A stretch of 64,000 nt of DNA from the NCBI GenBank assembly GCA_002394385.1, contig DGTS01000002.1:1-64000 (forward strand). Reading direction: 5' to 3'. This stretch comes from Prevotella sp. UBA4330 (GTDB lineage Bacteria; Bacteroidota; Bacteroidia; Bacteroidales; Bacteroidaceae). The notes below the pieces were generated by a model. It was given only the letters and a program-made list of their open reading frames with translations, was not told the DNA's origin and made no database searches. The stretch's first letter is position 1. Each line of letters begins with the position of its first letter. Of the stretch, positions 9,481 to 18,958 are shown in pieces. A program made the position numbers and the translations under genes.

Positions 9481-9552
9481 CGGAGTGATTAGGGTCTAAT
9501 CACTCTCCGTTTAGGCATCAATCGCGGAGTGATTAGGCCCTAATCACTCCGC
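9481..9552. repeat. Paired GTGATTAGG palindromes 44 bp apart
   Basis: 9481-9509 and 9524-9552 are near-perfect palindromes built on GTGATTAGGnCCTAATCAC. Their equivalent positions (9485 and 9529) are 44 bp apart, twice 22. The core is the same as at 841-861. Nothing else is seen in 9553-9711. Confidence 0.7.
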
Positions 9553-9711
9553 AGTTTGGCATAAGTTGGAAAACCGTTTGTGGTTCAGTGAGTTACGAAT
9601 TGTGCTTTCTGGGCTTTCTGCCCATCGTTATTTGAGGTCTATCATTGCCGCCATTTTCGTGCAAACAGTGGCTTGGAACACCGCTCTGCATTATGTAGCA
9701 AGAAAAGGTGG

Positions 9712-9951
9712 TCAGTCTTCCCACACTGAACGGAAGTGTTTCTTTTGCATGAATGCCGTATCTTTTGTTTTTAATTCGGTACTTTCTTCTTCGTATTCTT
9801 CTTCTGTTATAACGTCACCATTCCCCTTTGCCGCAGCAGGTTCTCCGCTGCCGAGATTGCCGAAGGGGTCGTCGATGACGAAATCCATCAGTTTGCCGTT
9901 TGTGCTCAGTTGCACGAATCCTGTAACAGGTGTTTTATATTGTTTTTTCAT
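9712..9951 (-). CDS. Small MKKQYKTP-type protein
   Basis: A 79-residue protein opening MKKQYKTPVTGFVQLSTNG. This matches a layout (MKxxYxxPxxxxxxL) that I recall in many very short Prevotella/Bacteroides proteins of unknown role. The middle is Gly/Ala/Asp-rich and the rest acidic (EEEYEEES). There is no classical signal peptide or Cys. It lies 61 bp after the CotH gene on the same strand and is probably cotranscribed. A similar small gene precedes the secreted-protein pair at 52154. Function unknown; an unusual exported peptide or precursor is possible. Confidence 0.6.
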   Translation of the reverse strand: MKKQYKTPVTGFVQLSTNGKLMDFVIDDPFGNLGSGEPAAAKGNGDVITEEEYEEESTELKTKDTAFMQKKHFRSVWED

Positions 9952-10012
9952 TGTTGTTCATTTTTATCATAATATGCGGGCGGTAACACCCGCGTTCCAG
10001 ATAGTTTTTTGT

Positions 10013-12670
10013 TTATTTGATAATGATTTTCTTTCCGTTTGCGATGTAGATGCCTTTAGGCAGTTTGCCTTCCATTCGCTGACCGTTGAGGTTGTAGATA
10101 GAGAATTGTGTTTCCTCTGTCTCTATAGAACTGATACTGGAGGTCTCACCGTCCATCACGATGGAAATTTGCTTTGCCATATTTGCGTCGTTGACGGTGA
10201 AGAATGCACGAGTTCCAGAGAAGTTCCTTGTACTTGCCGATGGTTTGGAAAGTCTGCCCGAGGTGGAGAGGTACAGTTCTGTGCCATCGGTCTTCAGTGT
10301 AACCGGTCGCAGGTTTGCTGTGAACGAACCAACAGAACCTATGGCAACACTGTTGCCACCATTGACCATTGCTATTTCCACTCCATTGAACACAGGGTTA
10401 ACAACAGTATTTGCTGGCTTAATGAAGTATGGATTGCCTGCAATGAGATTGCCTGTCACGGTGGTGAATGTCATCTGGTTATTGGCGAAAGTTCCAAATT
10501 CCACAACCTCAGTACCGTCACCGAACACTTCCTTCACCTTTTCCATGCTAACGTCGAAAGGCAGCGAAAGGCTGTTCCAGTAAGCATTGTTGAATGTGCG
10601 GTTGTTGATAGTCACATCCCATTGCTTTCCGCCTACTATATAATCGTTATAGTTGTCGGTGCTATTGTTGGCATCGAAGACGCAAGAGACATCTTCTTTT
10701 GCCGTGAAACTGATAGCAGGTGTCTCTCCTTCGGGAACACGGAGGTATGCACGACAGCCGCTTTGGTTGTCTTTGGTTGTCTTTGTCAGCGAAGCGTTGT
10801 CAGTGTAAATGTCGTTATTGAAAATATAGTCTGTTGATGTGCTTAATTCATACCCATGGTACAGCGATGCTCCGAAGAAGTGCTTGTTGTCGAAGGTAAC
10901 CAGTTTGCCGTTGTATGCGTATGTTCCGTTGTTGACATTTTCTGAAGGGATGACTCCGTTGAAGCAAATGGTGGCATTTACCTGAGTCAGCGGCTTTATC
11001 AAGTATGGTATGCCCCCGGTGACATCAAGGGTTTCGGGTGTGGTGAAAAGCATGGTTGTCTCGTCTCTGTCCATTCCAGAATGTACTTTCAGTTCATACT
11101 GGCATCCCAGTGCTTCCTCCATTTGCTCCTGTGAAGCATCAAAGGGCAGGCAGAAGGTGTTCCATTCGCCGGTGGTGAATGAGCGGTTGACCATTGTTAC
11201 GTTTTGAATGGTGTTTAATGTCTGTCCTGTGCCCCACCAATAGTTTTCTGTATTATATGTTGAAGCCGTCGGTTCTGGCAAGTTCTCGTACAAGGTGTTT
11301 ATTTTACCCTGCAACCACTCTACTCTGTTTTTTATGTAGGTGTCCAGTTCTTCTACATATTGAGAATAGTCTGTGGAAGTCCTTGTCTTTCCCGAATTAC
11401 TATCCAGGATGTTCCATTTCTTGTAGTTCTGCTTTTGGGTGTTCTTGAGTGTCTCTTGGATATTGTCTATGTCGGCTGAAAGTTTCTCATATATTCCGTC
11501 GGTCACGAGAGCGTCTATTTTGTCTTTAACCAGGGGAATGAATATATGATTGGTCCATAGTTTCTGTATGTTTCCGTCCAAGTTACTTTTATTGTACTCT
11601 TCAACAAGCATTTCGTTGCCGTTTGCCGGAAGCCACTGACAGTTGTCATAGGCCAGGTCTTTGTCCCACAGCGGTCCCCAGAAGAATGGACCTGTAGGAG
11701 TGCGGTAGCCCTTAAATACGAACCACCCGTCGTAGTCACCCGTAAGATTTATTCCTATATAGAAGCGCACCATCGACTCCACGTCGTTGTACGCCTGCCA
11801 TCCAGACGTTTTGCTGCTTGACTGGAAAGCATTCTCCCATGCAGTGCTCCATGTCTTCACGTCATCCTTGAGTTGAGCCAGTTGCTCTGCTTCTTTTGTT
11901 GCACTATACTCTGGGTTCTTTATGCAAACAATCATGGTTCCGTCTCCAACATATGGTTCTTCAGCCATTGTGTCCCAATTAACATATTCCAAATACCAGT
12001 CATTGTCTTCGTCAATGTCAATTCGGTGGCTGCCCACTTCAACTTGGTCGGATACCTGGTAAGTTCCTCGATAGTTGCCGTTGATAACCAAATCGACGAA
12101 CTTATATCCTGGGCAGAAAGGCATGCCTATGTATTTGCCAATGTGATATGTGATGGCATTGCGCATCATTGTCGGGTCGAAGGTGTTGGCGAGCAATGTC
12201 CAGTTGCGTTTCTTGTAACCGCTTCCAAGCAGGTCGTGCTTGTGAGTCTCTATTACATTTCCCGCTTCATCTTTCTTGTCTTTCGCAAACTTCAGACGGT
12301 AAGGGCGCTTGCCGCCGCCAGGCAAGGCAGTGGAGTTGCCGCGAACCTTTATCTGCAGTCCGTCGTCTGTAAAGTTTTCAAGAGTGCCACTAAGGTCAAC
12401 AACCTGTATTGTAGCATCGTGATAATCGGTGTCGTCATTGTTCTTCTTTAGTTGGTTGTTTAACTCCAGGTCTGTTGCAATGCCATTAGTGCCAACGTCA
12501 GGAATTGTGATGTAGATGGTGGGCACATCAGTTATTTGTTCTTTGGCTGCTATTTTTGCTGCCAAATCCTCGTCAGAAAGAGGGTAGGTTTGTGCAACTG
12601 CATAATTGCACACCAATAGTAAAACGAGAATAATTGTCGTTTTAAAGGTTTTAAAGTTAGTATTATTCAT
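10013..12670 (-). CDS. Secreted CotH-kinase-family protein with sorting tail
   Basis: An 885-residue exported protein. A signal peptide (1-26, ending YAVAQ) precedes a CotH domain at about 50-440 with RGNST (110-114), KRPYRLKF, WTLLANTFDPTMMRN (157-171) and acidic motifs GDYDGW and DKDLAYDN (336-343) expected for metal/ATP binding. CotH proteins are atypical protein kinases in spore coats and are frequent as secreted Bacteroidota proteins of unclear substrate. The rest holds two beta-rich repeats starting NRSFTTGEWNTFCLPFD (about 495) and NRTFNNAYWNSLSLPFD. The tail SIYNLNGQRM...KGIYIANGKKIIIK resembles a type IX sorting signal. Confidence 0.85.
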   Translation of the reverse strand: MNNTNFKTFKTTIILVLLLVCNYAVAQTYPLSDEDLAAKIAAKEQITDVPTIYITIPDVGTNGIATDLELNNQLKKNNDDTDYHDATIQVVDLSGTLENFTDDGLQIKVRGNSTALPGGGKRPYRLKFAKDKKDEAGNVIETHKHDLLGSGYKKRNWTLLANTFDPTMMRNAITYHIGKYIGMPFCPGYKFVDLVINGNYRGTYQVSDQVEVGSHRIDIDEDNDWYLEYVNWDTMAEEPYVGDGTMIVCIKNPEYSATKEAEQLAQLKDDVKTWSTAWENAFQSSSKTSGWQAYNDVESMVRFYIGINLTGDYDGWFVFKGYRTPTGPFFWGPLWDKDLAYDNCQWLPANGNEMLVEEYNKSNLDGNIQKLWTNHIFIPLVKDKIDALVTDGIYEKLSADIDNIQETLKNTQKQNYKKWNILDSNSGKTRTSTDYSQYVEELDTYIKNRVEWLQGKINTLYENLPEPTASTYNTENYWWGTGQTLNTIQNVTMVNRSFTTGEWNTFCLPFDASQEQMEEALGCQYELKVHSGMDRDETTMLFTTPETLDVTGGIPYLIKPLTQVNATICFNGVIPSENVNNGTYAYNGKLVTFDNKHFFGASLYHGYELSTSTDYIFNNDIYTDNASLTKTTKDNQSGCRAYLRVPEGETPAISFTAKEDVSCVFDANNSTDNYNDYIVGGKQWDVTINNRTFNNAYWNSLSLPFDVSMEKVKEVFGDGTEVVEFGTFANNQMTFTTVTGNLIAGNPYFIKPANTVVNPVFNGVEIAMVNGGNSVAIGSVGSFTANLRPVTLKTDGTELYLSTSGRLSKPSASTRNFSGTRAFFTVNDANMAKQISIVMDGETSSISSIETEETQFSIYNLNGQRMEGKLPKGIYIANGKKIIIK

Positions 12671-12728
12671 TGTCGTTATTTGTAAGTATGTACTATTAAT
12701 TATGTAATTGTTAGGTGTTTAGTCGCTG

Positions 12729-12760
12729 CAAAGGTAAAGTTTTTTCTTTTATTACGCAAA
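12729..12760 (-). promoter_or_regulatory. Promoter of the CotH gene
   Basis: On the minus strand: TTTG (12757-12760), 20 bp, TACCTTTG (12729-12736). A strong Bacteroidota match about 59 bases before the ATG. Confidence 0.7.
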
Positions 12761-12813
12761 CGTTTACGCCAAAAAAGATGATTAGTGTGGTTTTTCGGCA
12801 TAACAGGAGTCTG

Positions 12814-13971
12814 TTATGAATTCTTCTTGTAACTTGCTACTGCCCATCCGCTCATGAAGATGCCGATGATGGCGAGGGCAAGCAACTGATGGGCTATTGC
12901 CGTGAAGCCGCCGCCACGGATGAAGACGGTGCGTATGGCATCGATGAAATAGTGCATGGGATTGACGTATGTGGTGAGGTACGCCCACCAGGGCATGGAG
13001 CGGGTGGGTGTGAAGAGGCCGCTGAGCAGCATGATGCACACCACGAAGAACCACATCACGAAGATGGCCTGCTGCATGGTGTCGCTGTAGTTGCTGATGA
13101 TGAGCCCGAGCGACGAGAAGAACAGTGCAAGAAGCATTGCCAGCACATAAACCCAGAGCAGCGAGCCGGCGCACGTGATGCCATAAACAGCCCATGCAAG
13201 GACAAGGCTGACGGTGACCACGAAGATGGCAATGAGCCAGTAGGGGATGAGTTTCGACAGTATGAACGCCCATTTAGACACTGGTGTGACGTTCATTTGC
13301 TCGATGGTGCCCGCCTCCTTTTCGCCAACGATGTTTAGCGTTGGCAAAAATCCCGTCATCAGCATCATCACAATGGCCAGCAGGGCAGGAATCATGAACA
13401 GTTTGTAGTTTTGATGTTTGTTATAGAGGTTAAGGGTTGCCAACTTGCCCGCTCGACCCGAAGGGGCGCTTTGCTTGCAAAGAACTTGTTTACCTGACAA
13501 CTCGTCAACTTGTTTACTTGTCAACTCGTCAACTATAATATTTGACAGATATGCCGAGCCCATGCCTCCCTTGGTGCCGTTGACGGCATTGGCAGCAATG
13601 AGATAGCGACCGTCCTTAATCTCAAGTATGATGTCGGCATCGCCTTTCTCCACCTCTGCAAGCGCTGCCTGATAGGATGGCTTCTGGCCGCAGAAGATGA
13701 AATAGCGCGAGGCCTCGATGGCATGCACGAGTCTTTGCGACTGTGTCGTGCGGTCGTTATCTACGACGCTGACGCGTATGTTCTTCACCTCCATGCTCAT
13801 CACCCACGGCATCACGCACATGATGACGATGGGGAACATGATGATGAGGCGGGGCAGGAATGCGTTGCGCCGTATCTGAAGGAACTCCTTATGTATGAGA
13901 AATGAAAGTCCGCCCAAGCCCTCCCAACGGGAGGAATGTTTGGTTACATTTCCTGCTGTTTTATCAGTCAT
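12814..13971 (-). CDS. ABC-2 type export permease (YbhR-like)
   Basis: A 385-residue inner-membrane permease: one N-terminal helix (about 43-60), a large periplasmic domain, then five helices from about 190 on. Together with the next permease and the double ATPase it would form an export ABC transporter like E. coli YbhFSR. Two stretches look repeat-derived: residues 11-24 (KHSSRWEGLGGLSF), and 145-177 (DELTSKQVDELSGKQVLCKQ and on), which carries the dispersed CCCGAAGGGGCGCTTT sequence. Both lie outside membrane segments. Last gene of the operon. Confidence 0.85.
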   Translation of the reverse strand: MTDKTAGNVTKHSSRWEGLGGLSFLIHKEFLQIRRNAFLPRLIIMFPIVIMCVMPWVMSMEVKNIRVSVVDNDRTTQSQRLVHAIEASRYFIFCGQKPSYQAALAEVEKGDADIILEIKDGRYLIAANAVNGTKGGMGSAYLSNIIVDELTSKQVDELSGKQVLCKQSAPSGRAGKLATLNLYNKHQNYKLFMIPALLAIVMMLMTGFLPTLNIVGEKEAGTIEQMNVTPVSKWAFILSKLIPYWLIAIFVVTVSLVLAWAVYGITCAGSLLWVYVLAMLLALFFSSLGLIISNYSDTMQQAIFVMWFFVVCIMLLSGLFTPTRSMPWWAYLTTYVNPMHYFIDAIRTVFIRGGGFTAIAHQLLALAIIGIFMSGWAVASYKKNS

Positions 13972-14039
13972 ATTCTTTATTGTTATAATTCGCTCAGTAT
14001 CTGTCTAAACGTCTTTCCCTTTGGGACTTTGGTGGGTCA

Positions 14040-15149
14040 TTACTCCAGTCTCACCTTAAACTTCTTCAGCGCAATGGTGAGAATCAAGGCGGTCATTGCG
14101 GCGAGCACCGTTACCTCACGAGCGACCTCGCCGATGCCGACACCCATAATCATCAGTTTGCGCATCGCCTCGATGTAGTAGCGAGGCGGTACCACTGCCG
14201 CCACCCACTGGAGTATCTTAGGCATCGACTCCACGGGGAACAGCATGCCGGAGAGCATCACTACGGGCATTAGCAGCACCATAGCGGAGAGCAACAACGC
14301 CACAAGTTGCATCTTGGCGATGTTCGAGATGAGCAGTCCTAACGAGAGGGCAAGCAGGATATAGAGTATGCTCACGGCGACAATCCAGAACAACGAGCCT
14401 GCAAGCGGCACGCCGAGCACGAAACGGGCCATGAGAAGTATGGTGGCGAGGATGGCTATTGCCAGCACCAGATAGGGCACGGCCTTCGCAACGACCACCA
14501 TCAGCGGGCGCACAGGCGAGACGAGCAGCACCTCCATGGTGCCTCGCTCCTTCTCGCGCACTATGGATATAGAGGTCATCATGGCGCAGATGAGCATCAG
14601 CAGCATACCCATGATGGCTGGCACGAAGTTGTATGCCGAGCGCATCTGCGGATTGTAGAGGAGCCTCACCCCCAACCTCTCTCCTGTGGGCGATGCGGAC
14701 TTTTGGGTGGAGTGGAGAGAGTTGTACGTGCCTTCAGAGGGCTGCGTAATGATGGATTGTGCATAGTTGGTCCACTGCTGCGCCATATTGGGGTCGGCAC
14801 CGTCAACAATGAACTGAACACCAGCGCATTTAGGTGCAAAGACTATTGCAAGGTCTGCTTTCTGGTGCCTTATCAGCAGTTCTGCGTCCTTCGGTGTGGG
14901 AGCAGTGGCTACGATGGTGAAATATTCAGAGGCAGCCAGTCGTTCCACGGCCTGTTGGTTTTGCGGCGACATCTGCGAGGTGACCACCACTGTCCTTACG
15001 TTCTTCACGTCGGTGGTGATGGCGAAGCCGAACAGCAGCATCAGCACCACAGGCATTCCGAAGAGAATGAGCATGGTGCGGCGGTCGCGCAGGATGTGAC
15101 GTGCCTCTTTCTGTACAAAACTGAAGAACTGTTTCATCGTTGATGTCAA
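14040..15149 (-). CDS. ABC-2 type export permease (YbhS-like)
   Basis: A 369-residue permease, paralogous to its downstream neighbour: N-terminal helix (FGMPVVLMLLFGFAI), periplasmic domain and five helices, including the motif IVREKERGTMEVLLVSPVRP before helix 3, typical of this family. Residues about 143-164 (NSLHSTQKSASPTGERLGVR) are encoded by a TCGCCCACAGGAGAGAGGTTGG-like dispersed repeat and look like an in-frame insertion in the periplasmic domain. It lies 10 bp after the ATPase gene, so translation is probably coupled. Confidence 0.85.
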   Translation of the reverse strand: MTSTMKQFFSFVQKEARHILRDRRTMLILFGMPVVLMLLFGFAITTDVKNVRTVVVTSQMSPQNQQAVERLAASEYFTIVATAPTPKDAELLIRHQKADLAIVFAPKCAGVQFIVDGADPNMAQQWTNYAQSIITQPSEGTYNSLHSTQKSASPTGERLGVRLLYNPQMRSAYNFVPAIMGMLLMLICAMMTSISIVREKERGTMEVLLVSPVRPLMVVVAKAVPYLVLAIAILATILLMARFVLGVPLAGSLFWIVAVSILYILLALSLGLLISNIAKMQLVALLLSAMVLLMPVVMLSGMLFPVESMPKILQWVAAVVPPRYYIEAMRKLMIMGVGIGEVAREVTVLAAMTALILTIALKKFKVRLE

Positions 15150-15159
15150 TTATCCATTA

Positions 15160-16635
15160 TCAATTATCCGCTCTCTTGGCATTTCTTGCCAGATGTGTGA
15201 ACACATGGTCCATGTCGGGCTGCTGGAAGCGCTGCTTCAGTTCGTCGGGTGTGCCGATGGCGCTTATCTTTCCGTCAACCATAATGGATATGCGGTCGCA
15301 ATATTCCGCCTCGTCCATGTAGTGAGTGGTGACGAACACCGTGATGCCACGGCTGGCAGCGTCGTAAATCAGTTGCCAGAACTGGCGGCGCGTGGCGGGA
15401 TCGACGCCTCCTGTAGGCTCGTCAAGGAACACCACACCAGGCTCGTGGAAGATGGCGACAGAGAATGCCAGTTTCTGTTTCCACCCTAAGGGCAGCGATG
15501 ACACGAGGTCGTTCTTGTGCTCAGCGAACTGCAACCGCTCCAGCAGTTCGTCTGTCTTGCGTGCAATGTCCTTGCCCTTCATGCCGTAGATGCCGGCGAA
15601 GAGACGTATGTTCTCGCTTACGGTAAGGTCCTCATAGAGCGAGAAACGCTGAGACATATAGCCAATGTGCTTCTTTATCTGCTCGTGCTCGGTGCGTATG
15701 TCGTATCCCACCACCGTACCAGTGCCGCTGGTGGGCTGGTTGAGTCCTGTCAGCATGTGCATGGCGGTGGTCTTTCCGGCACCGTTGGCACCCAGGAAAC
15801 CGAATATCTCGCCCCGCTTCACGCTGAAACTGATGTCATCGACGGCATGGAAAGTGCCGAAGGCTTTTACAAGGTGGTTTACTTCGATGACATTGTCATC
15901 TTGAGAGTAGGGAGACAGGGGGCTTGTTTCAGCCTTGTTTATGCCAGGAGGATTGAACACGTCCTTAAACTGCTCCAATATCACTTCTGGCGTGTCGATG
16001 CCCCTGATGTGCCCTTGGTCGAGGAAGGCGACGCGGTCACAACGGCGCACCTCGTCAAGATAGGGCGTGGATGCAACGATGGTGATGCCTCGCTCCCTAA
16101 GCGTGCCCAGCATGTCCCAAAACTCCTTGCGGCTAACGGGATCGACACCGGTGGTAGGCTCGTCAAGGAACAGCACACTGGGACTGTGCACCAAGGCACA
16201 ACAAAGGGCCAGTTTCTGCTTCATTCCGCCCGACAACGCACCTGCCCTGCGGTTGCGGAAGCGCTCTATCTGCTGGTAAATGGCCTTGATGCTGTCATAT
16301 CCTGCCTCGACAGTAGTGCCGAAGAGTGTGGCGAAGAACTTCAAGTTCTCCTCCACCGTAAGGTCTTGATAGAGCGAGAATTTGCCTGGCATGTAACCCA
16401 CCCGCCGCCTTATCTCCTTCATTTGTCGCACAGTGTCGTAGCCCTCAACGCTGGCGGTGCCTGCATCGGGGAGCAGCAGGGTGCACAGGATGCGATAGAG
16501 CGACGTCTTCCCTGCTCCGTCGGGACCGATGAGTCCGAAGACCTCGCCTTTGCCGACGGCGAAAGAAACATCGTCGAGCGCCTTCACCCGCCCGTACGAC
16601 TTAGACACTTTATGAACCTCTATAGCATTTACCAT
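15160..16635 (-). CDS. Fused double ABC ATPase (YbhF-like)
   Basis: A 491-residue cytoplasmic ATPase with two nucleotide-binding domains. Domain 1 has Walker A GPDGAGKT (37-44), signature LSGGMKQ and LFLDEPTTGVDP. Domain 2 has GANGAGKT (about 278-285), a weaker signature LPLGWKQ and VFLDEPTGGVDP. The same asymmetry is known in YbhF proteins. The linker at about 240-252 is low-complexity (SPLSPYSQDD). It powers the two downstream permeases. Its start overlaps the end of the adaptor gene by 7 bp, which indicates translational coupling. Confidence 0.9.
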   Translation of the reverse strand: MVNAIEVHKVSKSYGRVKALDDVSFAVGKGEVFGLIGPDGAGKTSLYRILCTLLLPDAGTASVEGYDTVRQMKEIRRRVGYMPGKFSLYQDLTVEENLKFFATLFGTTVEAGYDSIKAIYQQIERFRNRRAGALSGGMKQKLALCCALVHSPSVLFLDEPTTGVDPVSRKEFWDMLGTLRERGITIVASTPYLDEVRRCDRVAFLDQGHIRGIDTPEVILEQFKDVFNPPGINKAETSPLSPYSQDDNVIEVNHLVKAFGTFHAVDDISFSVKRGEIFGFLGANGAGKTTAMHMLTGLNQPTSGTGTVVGYDIRTEHEQIKKHIGYMSQRFSLYEDLTVSENIRLFAGIYGMKGKDIARKTDELLERLQFAEHKNDLVSSLPLGWKQKLAFSVAIFHEPGVVFLDEPTGGVDPATRRQFWQLIYDAASRGITVFVTTHYMDEAEYCDRISIMVDGKISAIGTPDELKQRFQQPDMDHVFTHLARNAKRADN

Positions 16636-17519
16636 TTCACTTCACCATACATACCAATTTTAATATAGCCGTCGTTCTTCACGGCAATCTTCACGGCATA
16701 CACAAGGTCGGCACGCTCGTCATCGGTGACGATGGTCTTGGGAGTGAACTCCGAGCGGCTGGATATCCAACTGATGGTGCCGTCGTACTCCTTCTTCTGT
16801 CCGTTGCCATAGTCGGCATACACCTTCACTGCCTGCCCTGTCTTGATGTTCTGCAACTGAGCCGAGGTGACGTATGCACGCAGGAACATCTGCTTCACCT
16901 CGCCCATCTTGAAGAGCGGCTTGCCGGGAGCGACAAACTCGCCGCGCTCAACATATTTCTCGAGCACTGTGCCTGCCGCTGGCGACTTGATGTGACACTT
17001 CTGCAACTGGTCGCGCAACTGGCTCGACTGCACGTCTGTTGCCGACATCTGAGAGTTGAGAGTTGAAAGTTGGGTGTTGAGAGTTGACACCTGTGCATCG
17101 AGTTGTCGTTGCAACACCTGTACCTGACTTGTGGCATCGTCGAGCATCTTGGCAGGTGCCGCGCCGTCGTTTACCAGTTCGCGATAGCGTTGTTGCTCTG
17201 TCTTAGCCTTTGCCAGTTGCTGACGTGTCACGGCAATCTGCTTCTGCAGGTCGGGCTTCTGGCTCTGATATACCGCCTTCGTTGCCGTTGTCTGACGTAT
17301 CTTCAGCCATATCTGTGTGGTGTCTATCAGTCCTATCTCCTGTCCTGCCTCGATGTCGTCGCCCTCTTCCAGAGCGAAGTTAAGCAATGTGCCACTCTGT
17401 TCTGCCGACACCGTAGTCTCGGTTGCCTCGAACGTTCCTGTGGCATCATATTCCTTCTTGTCAGAGTTGCACGCAGCCAGTAACGCTGCCATGCACATTA
17501 TGGTTAACGTCTTGTTCAT
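16629..17519 (-). CDS. HlyD-type periplasmic adaptor lipoprotein (YbhG-like)
   Basis: A 296-residue adaptor. A lipobox (MAALLAAC, Cys17) suggests inner-membrane anchoring. The biotinyl-lipoyl halves flank a coiled-coil hairpin (about 70-160), followed by a beta-barrel domain (KMGEVKQMFLRAYV). It links the ABC exporter to the TolC-like channel. The hairpin contains VSTLNTQLSTLNSQM, translated from CTCAAC repeats (17045-17095) and apparently tolerated because it extends a helical hairpin. It lies 7 bp after the TolC gene. Confidence 0.9.
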   Translation of the reverse strand: MNKTLTIMCMAALLAACNSDKKEYDATGTFEATETTVSAEQSGTLLNFALEEGDDIEAGQEIGLIDTTQIWLKIRQTTATKAVYQSQKPDLQKQIAVTRQQLAKAKTEQQRYRELVNDGAAPAKMLDDATSQVQVLQRQLDAQVSTLNTQLSTLNSQMSATDVQSSQLRDQLQKCHIKSPAAGTVLEKYVERGEFVAPGKPLFKMGEVKQMFLRAYVTSAQLQNIKTGQAVKVYADYGNGQKKEYDGTISWISSRSEFTPKTIVTDDERADLVYAVKIAVKNDGYIKIGMYGEVKW

Positions 17520-17526
17520 ATCGCGA

Positions 17527-18795
17527 TTAATTGTTTGTTGTAATCTTCATGTTATACATTTCTTTCAGCATCTCAATCTCGTGGATGGAGCGTTGCACCT
17601 GGGCATTGTTCTCCGCGTTGATTTCCTTCAGCAGGTCGTTGACGTCGATGATGCCGTGCGCCAGTTTCGACTCTGCCGCCTTCCTTACAGACGAGCGCAG
17701 CGCTATAATCTCCTCGTCGTTTGCCATCAACTGGCGATAGCGCTGCGTGTTCTCGCACTGCTGCATCTGCTCCAGACTGTTGTTGAAGAGGAACACCTCA
17801 CGGCTGGTGGCTGCCATGTCGCGCTGCAACTGTATCTTTGCCTTGTCGTTCTTGCGTGTGTATAGCGCTCCGATGTTCCATGTCAGACGTGCGCCCACCA
17901 TGCCGTTGAGCGACCAGCGGTGGTGCATCATGTCGTCGAACATGTTGTAACCGGGATAGCCATAGAACCCCTGTGCGAAGACACCTATCTTGGGCAGGAG
18001 TGCGGCATCGAGCGACTTCTCCTGTGCGTCAGCCAGTCGCATCTGGGCCTCGATGACCTTCAGTTCTGGTCTCTGCACGCTTTGCTGCGATGGCGTAGCA
18101 GCATACGGAACGGGTTTCTGCACTTGCTGGACATCAATTCCGCAGAATGTGCTGAGCATCATCGCCACAGTGCGCCTTTGCGACTGCAGACTCGTTGCCT
18201 GCTGCACCACATTCAGGCGTTCTGCCTTTACACTAAGATAGTCGCTCTGGGCAGCAGTCCCGTGCTTGAACATCGACTCCAGTTTCTTCTCGCTCGACGA
18301 AAGCAGTTCTTGCAGGTCGGTGTTCAGCCTTATCTGTTCGTCAAGCAGGAGTAGGGCGAAGTACATCTCGTTGACCCTGCTGCGCACCTGATACATCGTG
18401 ACTTCTGTTTGTGCCTCCTCGACGGCACCCTGTCGCTGCGCTATCTCTTCCTGGCTGCGTATCATGCCGCCGTCATAGACTGTCTGGTTGATGTCTATGC
18501 CTATCCTGTACTGGTCTTTCCTAAGACCTTTCATGTCCAGACCCATCTGTTGATACACCGACTGCATCTGCTCGGGCCACGATGCTACGTCGCTCTGCAG
18601 TGTAGCCTGGGCCGACGCCGACACCTGTGGCAGCCATCCCTTCCCGATGTTCTCCACCGTCAGTTGGGTGGTTTTCGCTATCAGGTCATACTGACGTATC
18701 AGCGGGTAGTTATGTTCTGCCGCCTCCTGACATTCCTGCAAGGTCTGCGCTTGCATCGACAGGGGCAGCATCAGTAGTAATAACAGTTTCTTCAT
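17527..18795 (-). CDS. TolC-family outer-membrane efflux protein
   Basis: A 422-residue protein with a signal peptide (1-16, LPLSMQAQ) and two TolC/OEP repeats rich in long helices (about 30-210 and 225-415). First gene of the export operon that continues through adaptor, ATPase and two permeases. Substrates of related systems are drugs, cationic dyes or lipids; nothing here selects between these. Promoter signal at 18820-18827. A divergent AraC gene (18959) is the obvious candidate regulator. Confidence 0.9.
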   Translation of the reverse strand: MKKLLLLLMLPLSMQAQTLQECQEAAEHNYPLIRQYDLIAKTTQLTVENIGKGWLPQVSASAQATLQSDVASWPEQMQSVYQQMGLDMKGLRKDQYRIGIDINQTVYDGGMIRSQEEIAQRQGAVEEAQTEVTMYQVRSRVNEMYFALLLLDEQIRLNTDLQELLSSSEKKLESMFKHGTAAQSDYLSVKAERLNVVQQATSLQSQRRTVAMMLSTFCGIDVQQVQKPVPYAATPSQQSVQRPELKVIEAQMRLADAQEKSLDAALLPKIGVFAQGFYGYPGYNMFDDMMHHRWSLNGMVGARLTWNIGALYTRKNDKAKIQLQRDMAATSREVFLFNNSLEQMQQCENTQRYRQLMANDEEIIALRSSVRKAAESKLAHGIIDVNDLLKEINAENNAQVQRSIHEIEMLKEMYNMKITTNN

Positions 18796-18819
18796 CTCGC
18801 GTTACTTTGTTTTTACGCA

Positions 18820-18827
18820 GCAAAGGT
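18820..18827 (-). promoter_or_regulatory. -7 box of the export operon
   Basis: Minus-strand TACCTTTG, 25 bases upstream of the TolC ATG. The -33 element is weak, which fits a promoter needing an activator such as the divergent AraC protein. Confidence 0.5.
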
Positions 18828-18925
18828 AAGGAGAATATCACTAACCAGTGCTATCCGAAGATATGGAGAAATGTTCTTTTTGTTCGATTTGTGTACAAAA
18901 AGAGAGATAATTCGCTGTATTTTAC

Positions 18926-18933
18926 TATCTTTG
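18926..18933 (+). promoter_or_regulatory. -7 box of the AraC gene
   Basis: TATCTTTG 25 bases upstream of ATG 18959. No clear TTTG lies 19-20 bp further up. Confidence 0.5.
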
Positions 18934-18958
18934 CATCGTAATTCTATACAAAAGAAAC

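Noticed and set aside
9566..10837. 423-codon open frame on the plus strand
   Set aside because: Antisense to the tail of the CotH gene; composition is not protein-like, and the CotH frame has signal peptide, domain motifs and sorting tail.
15517..16668. 383-codon frame opposite the double ATPase
   Set aside because: Shadow of a gene with two intact Walker motifs.
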